64,000 nucleotides of DNA from Mycolicibacterium sp. YH-1 (lineage in GTDB: Bacteria > Actinomycetota > Actinomycetes > Mycobacteriales > Mycobacteriaceae), in the NCBI RefSeq assembly GCF_022557175.1, contig NZ_CP092915.1, positions 6,572,001 through 6,636,000 of the forward strand. Reading direction: 5' to 3'. Shown piece after piece: positions 17,101 to 23,422 of the stretch; positions within the stretch are counted from its first letter, which is position 1, and every line of letters starts with the position of its first letter. The notes below the pieces were generated by a model. That model was not told the DNA's origin. It did not search any database and worked only from the letters and a program-made list of their open reading frames with translations. The position numbers were made by a program, and so were the translations under genes.

Positions 17101-19204
17101 GTGGGCCCGCAGCGGCCATCTCACGGTGCCACGCGGAGGCGACTACGTCCTAGCACCCACCGAACGGGGTGCGATCGACAACCTGCGGCTGACCGAAACG
17201 GACGTGCTGCCGCCTGATGAGGGCTACGTGCAGGTCCGAGTGGAGGCCGCAGGCCTCAACTTCCGCGATGTGCTCAACGTCCTCGGCCTCTATCCCGGTG
17301 ATCCGGGAGCGATCGGCGGCGACTTCGCCGGCGTCGTCACGCAGTTGGGCGACGGTGTGACAGGGCTCGAGGTGGGCCAGCGCGTCTACGGCTCGATGCA
17401 GGGCGCGTTCGCCAGCCGGTTCAACGTGCCTGCCCAGTTCCTGGCGCCGATCCCCGACGGAGTGAGCGCGGTGGAAGCCGCGACGATTCCCGCCGCCGCG
17501 CTCACGGTGCGGTTGTCGTTCGACTGGGCACAACTCAAGCCGGGCGACAAGGTCCTCATCCACGCCGCCAGCGGTGGCGTGGGGCTGGCGGCCGTCCAGA
17601 TGGCCCAGCGGTTCGGTGCCGAGGTGTTCGCCACGGCCAGCACGTTCAAGCGTGCGACGCTGCGCAAGCTGGGCGTGAAGTACGTCTACGACTCGCGCAC
17701 AACGGATTTCGCCGACCAGATCCTGGCGGATACCGACGGTGCAGGCGTCGACGTGGTGCTCAACAGCCTGACCAGCGAAGGGTTCATCGAGGCAACGCTG
17801 CGTGCCACCGCCCAGAACGGCCGCTTCGCCGAGATCGCCAAGCGCGACATCTGGACGCATGCGCAGATGGCCGAGGCCCGATCCGACATCGCCTACGAGA
17901 TCGTCGCGTTGGACACGGTGATGTTCACCGAACCCGATCGCATTCGCGACTTGCTCACCGAGGTGTCGCAGGGTCTTGCCAATGGCGAGTGGACACCACT
18001 GCCCGCCGAGATCTACCCGCTGACCGAGGCGAGGGCCGCATTCCGCCGGATGCAGCAGGCACGCCACATCGGGAAGATCGTGTGCCAGATTCCGAATCCG
18101 CTCACACCACGGGCGGACCGGAGCTACCTGATCACGGGCGGTCTCGGCGCGATCGGTCTGCACACGGCGTCGCACCTGGCCCAACTCGGCGCCGGTGACA
18201 TCGTGCTGAGCAGCCGGCGCGCGCCCGACGCGGACGCACAACGGACGATCGAGGAGATCGCCGAGCGCCACAAGTGCCGCGTCCACGTGTTCACGGCCGA
18301 TGTGGGCGATGAGTCCGAGGTCGCGAAGCTGCTGGAGCGAATCCGCGCGGAGTTGTCGCCTCTGGCCGGAGTGGTACATCTGGCGGGCGTGCTCGACGAT
18401 GCCCTGCTATCGCAGCAGAGCCTGGAGCGATTCCGAACGACCCTGGCACCCAAGGCGTTCGGCGCGTGCCACCTGGACCGGTTGACCAAGGGCGACGAGC
18501 TGGACTTCTTCATCGTGTCGTCCTCGGTGTCCAGCCTGTTCGGGTCACCGGGGCAGTCCAACTACGCGACTGCCAACGCACTGCTCGACGGCCTGGTCGC
18601 ACAGCGACGGGCACAGGGTCTGCCCGCCACCGGCGTCAACTTCGGCCCCTGGGCGCAGGGCGGCATGGCCTCCTCGGAGGCCGCGAGCGCCAATATCGGT
18701 GCGCAGGGCCTGATTCCGCTCGACCCCTCGGCTGCGCTGAGCGCACTCGCCGAGGTCGTCGCCAACGGAACCGGCCAGGCCGCAGTCATCAAGGCCAACT
18801 GGGCGCGTGCCGCGAAGGTGCTGGGCAGCTCGCGGCCACCGATTCTGGACCTCGTGTTGCCGAGTGCCGTTGGCGAGGTGACCGGGGACAGCGAGCTGCT
18901 CAAGCAGCTGCAGGAGATCCCGGTCTCGCAGCGCGCTGGCTTCGTCACCGAGTTCCTCGCGCGAGAGGTGCAGAACTTCCTGCGGTTGGCATCACCGCCC
19001 GCCGCAACCAGTCGGTTCCTGGACCTCGGCACGGATTCCCTGATGGCGATCGAACTCCGCAACCGGCTGCACAGTCAGTTCGGCGGCGCGTTCACGATCA
19101 ATGCGACCGCGGTGTTCGACTATCCGACCATCGGTGGGCTCGCCGAGTATCTGGTGGGTCAGCTGCCCGACACCGAGCCGCCGGCCGCGGAGGGGGCCTC
19201 CTAG
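8174..19204 (+). CDS. pks: Bimodular type I polyketide synthase for phleic acids (MSMEG_0408-like)
   Basis: A 3,676-aa modular PKS. The ATG at 8174 (MGFADRSMEPAPRF) has GAGGG 8 nt upstream; the frame is open 30 codons further but without a ribosome site. Module 1: KS (~12-440, Cys184 in TACSSS), AT (~550-890, Ser644 in GHSVGQ), linker, KR (~1195-1420), ACP (Ser1511 in LGMDSL). Module 2: KS (~1575-2000, Cys1746), AT (~2105-2460, Ser2203), DH (~2470-2770, His2505 in HxxxGxxxxP), ER (~3000-3305, HAASGGVGLAAVQ), KR (~3317-3540), ACP (Ser3622 in LGTDSL). Both ATs carry HAFH, the malonyl signature, so chains should be unbranched. There is no thioesterase. Synteny with the M. smegmatis TPP locus indicates synthesis of phleic acids, long polyunsaturated chains with a double bond every four carbons. 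Two extensions per cycle of a bimodular enzyme fit this. Its TAG overlaps the stop of the next, convergent gene in CTAG. Confidence 0.92.
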   Translation: MGFADRSMEPAPRFAIVGYAARFPGATDADEFWDVLREGRDAISEVPNDRWNADDFFDPEPGAPGKVVTRRAGFVDDVTGFDAPFFGMSTREVRLMDPQHRILLETAWRAVEHSGTAPTALAGTNTGVFVGLATHDYLGMASDELTYPEIEAYLAIGTSSAAAAGRISYRLGLQGPSVAVDTACSSSLVAIHQACQALRLGECDLALAGGANVLLSPATMITFSSAHMLSPDGRCKTFDAAADGYVRGEGCGVIVIKRLEDAIADGDRIRAVIRGSAINQDGASGGLTVPNGVAQQRVIADALLRADLEPREVNYLEAHGTGTSLGDPIEAQAAGAVLGAGREADQPLLIGSAKTNIGHLEAAAGIAGVIKVILSLEHEALPKHLNFENPSPHIPWDRLAVEVVRETIPWKRGDRPRIAGVSSFGFAGTNAHVILEEAPLAAEQVNEPATAPGPGEQAKDKFSVLPLSARTPAALMQLAEHYRGWLSAHPEATLADACFTAGTGRAHLEHRAALVVDSRESAIELLGALADDRPAPGLVRGESHDTPKTAWLFTGQGSQYAGMARELYDTEPVFAETLNRCAATVADVLEKPLLDVIFDLNGPVADETLRQTSYAQPALFALELGLARLWQSWGFEPDVVLGHSVGQYAAACVAGVLTLEDGARLMAERGRLFGSLPTGGRMVAVFTAAERVESLTDDFPSLSVAAYNGANTVLSGPAAELERAVAGLTADGVRCDWLETSHAFHSALLDPILDEFEAYAQQFDYAAPQRVLIDNRTGAQLGWSVKIDGAYWRRHARQPVEFAKSVQTLADLNCKVLLEIGPQPVLTATALRAWPEPATAPRAIATLRRNTADHRQITEAVADAYVLGHLPDFGAFAQAHARKLDLPTYPFEHRQYWFRDDRERPEAQQLLSAPRTRAVGLLEDGRIEELANLLGGAGDDPVALQVLTELAAQHNQQRSTQSIADDRYEIRWAKSPTPLASADDGAGTTWLLVGANSPAVAPLVDALAARGYQHRFIELPASDTDEEKLADALRAAAADASTLRIVNIAAVDAGSTTPSMQSLLRMQHRILSGTRRLFRAASTADLRTPIWVVTRAAQRVTDADTVAPEQSSLWGFGRAAALELPQVWGGLADLSTGTDTEWSALLNRIMTPSDPALREDQIALRDDTVYVPRLVRQTEQPSGKPLELRSDATYLVTGGLGSIGLEIGGYLAAHGARHLVLTSRRTPSDAAQQRIDALIAQHGCEIRVVTADVADAHDVARLLAGVQAELPPLAGIVHAAGEIGTTPLSNLDDAEVDRVFAGKVWGAWHLSEAATDLALDFFISISSIASVWGGFGQTAYGAANAFLDGLAARLREQGVAATSVNFGPWSAGMADAESRARLDQRGVKTLSPADALAGLVDVVTASSTPGLAQGVVARIDWARFLPLYQQAGRRAFLAELECEVPSELTAVASTATASGLTPLVERLTGAPVQQRRRLLIDYLRDAVAEVTRVDTSEIREDAGFFDLGMDSLMAVEMRRRIEAGVGKEVPITLVMDHPRLSDVADYLLGEVLGLSEARADSGPALASAAATRTDEPIAIVAVSCRFPGAPDPEAFWEVLAGGVDAIREVPEDRFDIDEFYDPDPDSPGKTYTRFGGFLDGIDGFDPEFFGISPREAVWIEPQQRLTLETVWEGLERAGYAPATLRGSRTGIFMGVAANEYAHLLSAQSVDKIEPHFITGNALNAISGRVAFALGLEGPSVALDTACSSALVAVHQACQALRFGDCDMALAGGVNVLLSPVTMIAASRARMLSPVGRCKTFDASADGYVRSEGCGVLVLKRLGDAERDGDRICAVISSSAVNQDGASSGLTVPNGGAQQRLIGTVLARAGLNGGDVDYLEAHGTGTPLGDPIEVQAAAAAYGGSRDADRPLLMGSVKTNIGHTESASGAAGLIKVVLSLQHDELPQSLHFDNPSPHIPWDSLPVRVVDKATPWHANGRLRRAGVSSFGFTGTNAHVLIEEAPPRATPAEPAPDALETQVSVLPLSARSPEALVALAQSYDTWLSAHPDVDLAEVCLTAGSGRSHFEHRAALVVDSVATARDGLVALADNRLRPGVVRGEHTNHPTTAWLFTGQGSQHPGMARELFDTEPVFADTVKRCADAVKDIVSRPLLEVMFATDRETGGKAGEALRHTSFAQPALFAVEMGLARLWQSWGIEPDVVLGHSVGQYAAACVAGVFSLEDGARLIAERGRLFGSLPEGGRMVAVFTDAKRVEELAGEFPRVSVGAYNGPNTVLSGPVEDLERLVPRFEDDGIRCTWLETSHAFHSELLDPVLDEFESYAAQVQFAAPELPLVCNRTGAVLTAQTPLDAQYWRRHSRQPVQFAESVRTVAALGCSVLMEIGPQPVLTGAAVQVWPEHLAAPRAVISLRKGVADRRQIADALAAAYVGGHRPDFAALHHGPRLGALELPTYPFQRRRFWPKSSGLAGSDVNGASVSGILGSAKDLASGDSVYTSRLSVKSQPWLSDHVIYGTVVVPGATYAAMALAAAGTPARAKEVFFYEPIILPEKASREVQLTLHPLEQDGESRFQVHSRSYGERGAEWSLNAEGIVVSGVSDTAGEPADEQSEPVDEAIERLDRMRPQDLFETFADLELAWGPTWSGSLKSLWLGEGEAIGDILVGEELAEHLSTEPMHPVLMDLCTGVAFPAFPALLAAEQGVNDLFLPLRYGQVTLREKMPRRFYCRARWHNSGLDSETQVFDLDFLDRDGRQLGGIQDFTVKRAPREALLRGLGGDATRLLYTLGWHEVPMASADSESVGSTNGTWLIAGFDDLAAKVPGCVPLDRNTNSELLGQVLAQAHERGAGFSGVVWRATASHPEGSGTVESSAEVAARIETEIANLLSAVHTVQGGEVKLPAGLWIVTEQAIASESGEPVDPVQAALWGFGRTTINEEPVLRARLVDCDGSDQAVQTLANLMANPVDEPELALRQGKLLASRLLPWARSGHLTVPRGGDYVLAPTERGAIDNLRLTETDVLPPDEGYVQVRVEAAGLNFRDVLNVLGLYPGDPGAIGGDFAGVVTQLGDGVTGLEVGQRVYGSMQGAFASRFNVPAQFLAPIPDGVSAVEAATIPAAALTVRLSFDWAQLKPGDKVLIHAASGGVGLAAVQMAQRFGAEVFATASTFKRATLRKLGVKYVYDSRTTDFADQILADTDGAGVDVVLNSLTSEGFIEATLRATAQNGRFAEIAKRDIWTHAQMAEARSDIAYEIVALDTVMFTEPDRIRDLLTEVSQGLANGEWTPLPAEIYPLTEARAAFRRMQQARHIGKIVCQIPNPLTPRADRSYLITGGLGAIGLHTASHLAQLGAGDIVLSSRRAPDADAQRTIEEIAERHKCRVHVFTADVGDESEVAKLLERIRAELSPLAGVVHLAGVLDDALLSQQSLERFRTTLAPKAFGACHLDRLTKGDELDFFIVSSSVSSLFGSPGQSNYATANALLDGLVAQRRAQGLPATGVNFGPWAQGGMASSEAASANIGAQGLIPLDPSAALSALAEVVANGTGQAAVIKANWARAAKVLGSSRPPILDLVLPSAVGEVTGDSELLKQLQEIPVSQRAGFVTEFLAREVQNFLRLASPPAATSRFLDLGTDSLMAIELRNRLHSQFGGAFTINATAVFDYPTIGGLAEYLVGQLPDTEPPAAEGAS

Positions 19205-20280
19205 GCCCAGCGGGTGGCTTCGACCTCGTCGGGCAGCGGGGTGTGCAGCGGGACGTCGAGACCGTCGTAGATACCGGGCTTCTGGGTGGCCAGCCACTCG
19301 ATGGCGCCGAGGAGGCGGTTGGCGGCGGTGGTGTTACCGCCGTCGGCGCGCGTGCCGCCGGGGACGTCGGCGCGGCTGAGGATCGTCAGCTGCGGGTCGC
19401 CGTCGATGATGACGCGGTGGTCGCCGACGCCCTCGTCGGGCTGCGGCCATTCCGGCGCACACGCCGGGTCGATGCGGGTGATGTGCTCGATGATGACGCG
19501 CTGCTTGCCGCCTGACCATCCGATGACCTTCAGGAAGAAGGCACCCTGGGTGCCCTTCTCGAAGTGACCCATGACGTTGTCGACCGACTCCTCAAGGGGC
19601 AGCCGCTCGACCTCCTCGGTGATCTCGTCGATCTCCATGCCCAGCCCACGGCCGATGAGGCGGACGTTGCCGCCCCACACCATGGTCGGGATGGACGGCA
19701 GCAGCATCATCGGCACCTCGTCCATGGAGCCGCCGAACCCGCACGACACCCGAACCGCGTAGGGCTGGTCGTAGGTGGAGTAGTCGAAGATCTCCTGGCA
19801 GCGGATGGTCTGGATCCGGGTGCACAGGCCCGCGGCCATCACGGCAAGCGCGTCATTGCCCCAGCCGGGGTCGACACCACTGACCAGCAGCGTGGACCCG
19901 CCCTCCTCGGCAGCGGCGGTGAGTCGGTCGACCCACTCCTGCGGCGCCGAGCGCGGATCGTAGAGCGAGTAGAGAGACGGCGTCACGACGAGCGCGCCCG
20001 CGCGCAGGCACCTCTCGATGTCGGTGATCGCGTCATCGGGGCGGATGTCACCGGACGCCATGTAGGCGACGGCGTCAGCATTGGCCAGTGCGGCGTCGAC
20101 GTCGGTTGTGGCCGTGACTCCCGTTGGCGAGTCGAGGCCGGCGAACGTCGCGGCGTCCTTGCCCTCCTTGTCAGGCGACGAGGTGATGACACCCGTCAAC
20201 TCCAGGCCCGGAAAAGCCACCGCCGACCGGATTGCAGTCGACCCCATATTGCCCGTACCCCACACCGCTACGCGTCGCAT
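19201..20280 (-). CDS. DapB-like NAD(P)-binding oxidoreductase (MSMEG_0407-like)
   Basis: A 359-aa protein starting with a Rossmann nucleotide-binding fold (RRVAVWGTGNMGSTAIRSAV, a GxGxxG motif in residues 8-13), then a dihydrodipicolinate-reductase-like domain with motifs DVDAALANADAVAYMASGD and LLVSGVDPGWGNDAL. Proteins of this group are annotated as dihydrodipicolinate reductase or 2,4-diaminopentanoate dehydrogenase-like; the substrate is not known. It is not a true DapB (too long, and lysine genes are absent nearby). It occupies the same position, between pks and fadE5, in the M. smegmatis TPP region, so a link to the glycolipid is possible but unproven. It converges on pks with both stop codons inside CTAG (19201-19204) and is divergent from fadE5. 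Confidence 0.7.
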   Translation of the reverse strand: MRRVAVWGTGNMGSTAIRSAVAFPGLELTGVITSSPDKEGKDAATFAGLDSPTGVTATTDVDAALANADAVAYMASGDIRPDDAITDIERCLRAGALVVTPSLYSLYDPRSAPQEWVDRLTAAAEEGGSTLLVSGVDPGWGNDALAVMAAGLCTRIQTIRCQEIFDYSTYDQPYAVRVSCGFGGSMDEVPMMLLPSIPTMVWGGNVRLIGRGLGMEIDEITEEVERLPLEESVDNVMGHFEKGTQGAFFLKVIGWSGGKQRVIIEHITRIDPACAPEWPQPDEGVGDHRVIIDGDPQLTILSRADVPGGTRADGGNTTAANRLLGAIEWLATQKPGIYDGLDVPLHTPLPDEVEATRWA

Positions 20281-20462
20281 TCGGTCACAATAACGGGCGT
20301 GCCACGGGCCTTCGTGGCGGACATCACATTCCGGCGAATCCGCAGCTCAAGGCGGTCATTTGGCGGTCCCGCCAGCCCCCATCAACCACTTGGTTAGTTA
20401 GCTGGCAGAAATTTGCTCGAGATCACTTTGCGCGGAAGTTACTCGGCGGTATAGTTGAGCAC

Positions 20463-20480
20463 AGTTACTGGTGGGTAACT
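20463..20480. promoter_or_regulatory. Candidate operator AGTTAC-N6-GTAACT upstream of fadE5
   Basis: Perfect 6-bp inverted repeat with spacer tggtgg, 48 bp before the fadE5 GTG start. It contains TTAC-N6-GTAA, which recurs at 27018-27031 (fadA2/fabG4) and at 52895-52908 (fadE5 paralogue). Likely the site of a dimeric repressor, possibly TetR family; the regulator is not identified. Confidence 0.55.
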
Positions 20481-20527
20481 TAGCCCAAGTACCCAACCAC
20501 ATACGGCATTCTCAACGAGGAGACAGA

Positions 20528-22363
20528 GTGAGCCACTACAAGAGCAACGTCCGTGACCAGGTGTTCAACCTTTTCGAGGTCTTCGGCGTCGACAAGGCAC
20601 TCGGCCAGGGCGAGTACACCGATCTGGACGCCGACACGGCCCGCGAGATGATCAACGAGATGGCCCGCCTCGCCGAGGGCCCGATCGCCGCGTCGTTCGC
20701 CGATGGTGACCGCAACCCGCCGATCTTCGACCCCGCGACGCACACCGTCAAGCTGCCCGAGTCGTTCAAGAAGTCGGTACGCGCGGCGATCGACGGCGGC
20801 TGGGACAAGGTCGGGCTCGACGAGGAGCTCGGCGGCGTGCCCGCCCCCAAGGCGCTGCTGTGGGCGCTCAACGAGCACATCCTTGGCGCCAACCCCGCGG
20901 TCTGGATGTACGCCGGTGGCGCGGGCTTCGCGCAGATCTTCGCGCACAACGGAACCGAGGAGCAGAAGAAGTGGGCCGCCATCGCCGCGAACAGCGGTTG
21001 GGGCGCCACCATGGTGCTGACCGAGCCCGACGCGGGCTCCGACGTCGGCGCCGGGCGGACCAAGGCGATCAAGCAGGAGGACGGCTCCTGGCACATCGAC
21101 GGCGTGAAGCGGTTCATCACCTCGGCCGAGGCCGACGACATGTTCGAGAACATCTTCCACCTCGTGCTCGCCCGCCCCGAGGGCGCTGGCCCGGGCACCA
21201 AGGGTCTGTCACTGTTCTTCGTGCCGAAGTTCCACTTCGACTTCGAGACAGGCGAACTCGGCGAGCGCAACGGCGTTTACGTGACCAACGTCGAGCACAA
21301 GATGGGCCTCAAGGTCTCGACCACGTGTGAGCTGACCTTCGGCCAGCACGACAAGCCCGCCAAGGGCTGGCTGGTCGGCGAGGTGCACAACGGCATCGCG
21401 CAGATGTTCGACGTCATCGAGCAGGCCCGAATGATGGTGGGCACCAAGGCCATCGCCACCCTGTCGACCGGTTACCTCAACGCGCTGGCGTACGCCAAGG
21501 AACGCGTGCAGGGCGCCGATCTGACCCAGATGACCGACAAGGCCGCGCCGCGCGTGACCATCACCCACCACCCCGACGTGCGTCGTTCGCTGATGACGCA
21601 GAAGGCCTACGCCGAGGGACTGCGCGCGCTGTACCTCTACACCTCGACGTTCCAGGACGCGGCGGTCGCCAAGGCTGTCCACGACGTGGATCCCGAGTTG
21701 GCGGTCAAGGTCAACGATCTGCTGCTGCCGATCGTCAAGGGTGTCGGCTCCGAGCAGGCCTACGCCAAGCTCACCGAGAGCCTGCAGACCTTCGGTGGAT
21801 CGGGCTTCCTGCAGGACTACCCGATCGAGCAGTACATCCGCGACGCCAAGATCGACTCGCTGTACGAGGGCACCACCGCCATCCAGGCGCAGGACTTCTT
21901 CTTCCGGAAGATCGTGCGCGACAAGGGTGTTGCGCTGGGCTACGTGGCGAACGAGATCGAGCAGTTCGTCAAGAGTGAGACCGGTAACGGCCGACTCAAG
22001 GCCGAGCGCGAGCTGCTGGCCACTGCTCTGGCCGACGTCCAGGGCATGGCGGCGACGCTGACCGGCTACCTCATGGACGCGCAGACCAACCCCACCAGCA
22101 TCTACAAGGTGGGCCTGGGCTCGGTGCGCTTCCTGATGAGCGTCGGTGACCTGATGCTCGGCTGGCTCCTGGCGAAGCAGGCCGCCGTCGCCATCACCGC
22201 CCTGGATGCGGGCGTCAGCGGTGACGACAAGGCCTTCTACGACGGCAAAGTCGCGGTCGCGTCGTTCTTCGCGAAGAACTTCCTGCCCCAGCTCACCAGC
22301 ACCAAGCTGGTTCTGGAGAACCTCGACACCGAGGTCATGGAGCTGGACGAGGCAAGCTTCTAA
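20528..22363 (+). CDS. fadE5: FadE5 acyl-CoA dehydrogenase
   Basis: A 611-aa acyl-CoA dehydrogenase, the same length as M. tuberculosis FadE5 (Rv0244c). I choose GTG at 20528 ([18 protein letters not shown]) because GAGGAG precedes it by 5 nt; the frame opens at 20471 but that point lies inside a palindromic operator. It has an ACAD N-domain, the FAD/substrate loop [16 protein letters not shown], the middle beta domain, and the C-terminal [18 protein letters not shown] motif with the catalytic Glu. A long extra C-terminal domain is typical of the 600-aa subgroup. FadE5 has broad chain-length range and catalyses the first step of beta-oxidation. It is transcribed alone, with an intrinsic terminator at 22380-22407. 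A close paralogue of identical length lies at 51014-52849. Confidence 0.92.
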   Translation: MSHYKSNVRDQVFNLFEVFGVDKALGQGEYTDLDADTAREMINEMARLAEGPIAASFADGDRNPPIFDPATHTVKLPESFKKSVRAAIDGGWDKVGLDEELGGVPAPKALLWALNEHILGANPAVWMYAGGAGFAQIFAHNGTEEQKKWAAIAANSGWGATMVLTEPDAGSDVGAGRTKAIKQEDGSWHIDGVKRFITSAEADDMFENIFHLVLARPEGAGPGTKGLSLFFVPKFHFDFETGELGERNGVYVTNVEHKMGLKVSTTCELTFGQHDKPAKGWLVGEVHNGIAQMFDVIEQARMMVGTKAIATLSTGYLNALAYAKERVQGADLTQMTDKAAPRVTITHHPDVRRSLMTQKAYAEGLRALYLYTSTFQDAAVAKAVHDVDPELAVKVNDLLLPIVKGVGSEQAYAKLTESLQTFGGSGFLQDYPIEQYIRDAKIDSLYEGTTAIQAQDFFFRKIVRDKGVALGYVANEIEQFVKSETGNGRLKAERELLATALADVQGMAATLTGYLMDAQTNPTSIYKVGLGSVRFLMSVGDLMLGWLLAKQAAVAITALDAGVSGDDKAFYDGKVAVASFFAKNFLPQLTSTKLVLENLDTEVMELDEASF

Positions 22364-22379
22364 GCCAAGCCTCGACGCT

Positions 22380-22407
22380 CAAGGCCCTCGCTTCGGCGGG
22401 GGCCTTG
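22380..22407. terminator. Bidirectional hairpin terminator, fadE5 / GNAT gene
   Basis: A 12-bp stem, CAAGGCCCTCGC pairing with GCGGGGGCCTTG (one mismatch), closed by the stable tetraloop TTCG. It lies 17 bp after the fadE5 stop and 9 bp beyond the end of the convergent GNAT gene. There is no strong T-tract, as is common for mycobacterial terminators. Confidence 0.75.
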
Positions 22408-22415
22408 CGCGTTGT

Positions 22416-23255
22416 TCAGTCCTTCGCCTTGGCGAGCACCGCGCGGGTGTAGAGCAGGTGAAAGCCCTTGCTCTGCACGTTCTTCTGCGACGTCGAGCCG
22501 GGATCGGTCGTCACGACCGCGATATCGCATCCCGCCTTCGCGGCGTCGCGCAGCCGGACCGTCATCAGGGCGGACTGCACACCACGGCGCCGAAACGCCG
22601 GGGCCGTGGCCGTGGCGGCGAGCTGAGCGACGCCGTTGGTCACGCATAGACCACCGCCGCCCGCGATGACGCCGTCACAAAACGCCACGTATGCGGTGAG
22701 GCCCGCCGCCTCCAAATCCCGTTCGACGCGGGCGACGATGTCCCGCGGAAAGTCCTCATGGCTGGGCACCCCTGCGCCGTCGGGATGGGCGAATCCCTCC
22801 ACCACCACCTCGACCCATGCGTCGAGTTCGTCGTCGGTGCTCATGCGCGCTTCGATCGCGCTCGACGCAGCAGGCTCCAGCCCTGGCTGCAGGCTGCGGC
22901 CCAGCACGTTCTTGAAGCCCGCCAGCTGGTAGCCGCGACCGGAGAGCAGTGCGGCCACACTCGGATCGGCGAGGCTGGACAGCTCCACCTGGACGGAGAC
23001 CCCGTGGCCGAACAGCGTGCGTTCGACCTCGTCCATCGCGGCGCCGGCGGGAACCCCGTCGAATCCGAGCCCCACCACCTTGTTCATGGGCGAGCCATTG
23101 TCGGCGAAACACGCGAAGCCACCGGCCACGGGCATCACCAGCCCGGCGGCACCTCTGCTGCGTACACCCTCGGTCGCCGCCACGATGAGCTGGGCCTCAG
23201 CGGATTCGATGCGCCGAGCCAGGGCCGTACCGCAGAACAGGGGCGCGTCATTCAC
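22416..23255 (-). CDS. GNAT-family N-acetyltransferase
   Basis: A 279-aa protein from the GTG at 23255 (VNDAPLFCGTALARRIE). The frame stays open to 23378, but that extension runs through a 17-bp inverted repeat and looks non-coding. The C-terminal ~110 residues form a GNAT domain: a beta-strand with GGGGLCVTNGVAQLAATATA, the acetyl-CoA pyrophosphate loop APAFRRRGVQSAL, and a terminal TSQKNVQSKGFHLLYTRAVL. The N-terminal half (MPVAGGFACFADNGSPMNKVVGLGF) resembles a degenerate second GNAT-like fold. Substrate unknown. No strong ribosome site is visible before the GTG, so the start is uncertain. Confidence 0.7.
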   Translation of the reverse strand: MNDAPLFCGTALARRIESAEAQLIVAATEGVRSRGAAGLVMPVAGGFACFADNGSPMNKVVGLGFDGVPAGAAMDEVERTLFGHGVSVQVELSSLADPSVAALLSGRGYQLAGFKNVLGRSLQPGLEPAASSAIEARMSTDDELDAWVEVVVEGFAHPDGAGVPSHEDFPRDIVARVERDLEAAGLTAYVAFCDGVIAGGGGLCVTNGVAQLAATATAPAFRRRGVQSALMTVRLRDAAKAGCDIAVVTTDPGSTSQKNVQSKGFHLLYTRAVLAKAKD

Positions 23256-23330
23256 GCGGCGATTCTGCACGATCGGCGAGTGCGGAGGGAACTGATTTTC
23301 TGGCCGTCGACCTCCCACCTCGATGGCCCA

Positions 23331-23381
23331 TTTGTGAATCTGACGACGTCTGAGGCGATTTCGAGTCGTCAGGTTCACAAA
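23331..23381. repeat. 17-bp inverted repeat (stem-loop) upstream of GNAT gene
   Basis: TTTGTGAATCTGACGAC (23331-23347) pairs with GTCGTCAGGTTCACAAA (23365-23381), 16 of 17 bases, around a 17-nt loop. It lies between the end of the F420-oxidoreductase gene and the GNAT start, both on the minus strand. It may act as an intercistronic terminator or be a small dispersed palindrome. Confidence 0.6.
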
Positions 23382-23422
23382 CGGCGGGTACGGGCGCGAC
23401 TGCCCGCGACTTCCAGCCGGCG

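Noticed and set aside
15389..17119. 576-aa antisense open frame inside pks
   Set aside because: High-GC shadow frame; low-complexity composition, lies fully opposite conserved AT, DH and ER coding sequence.
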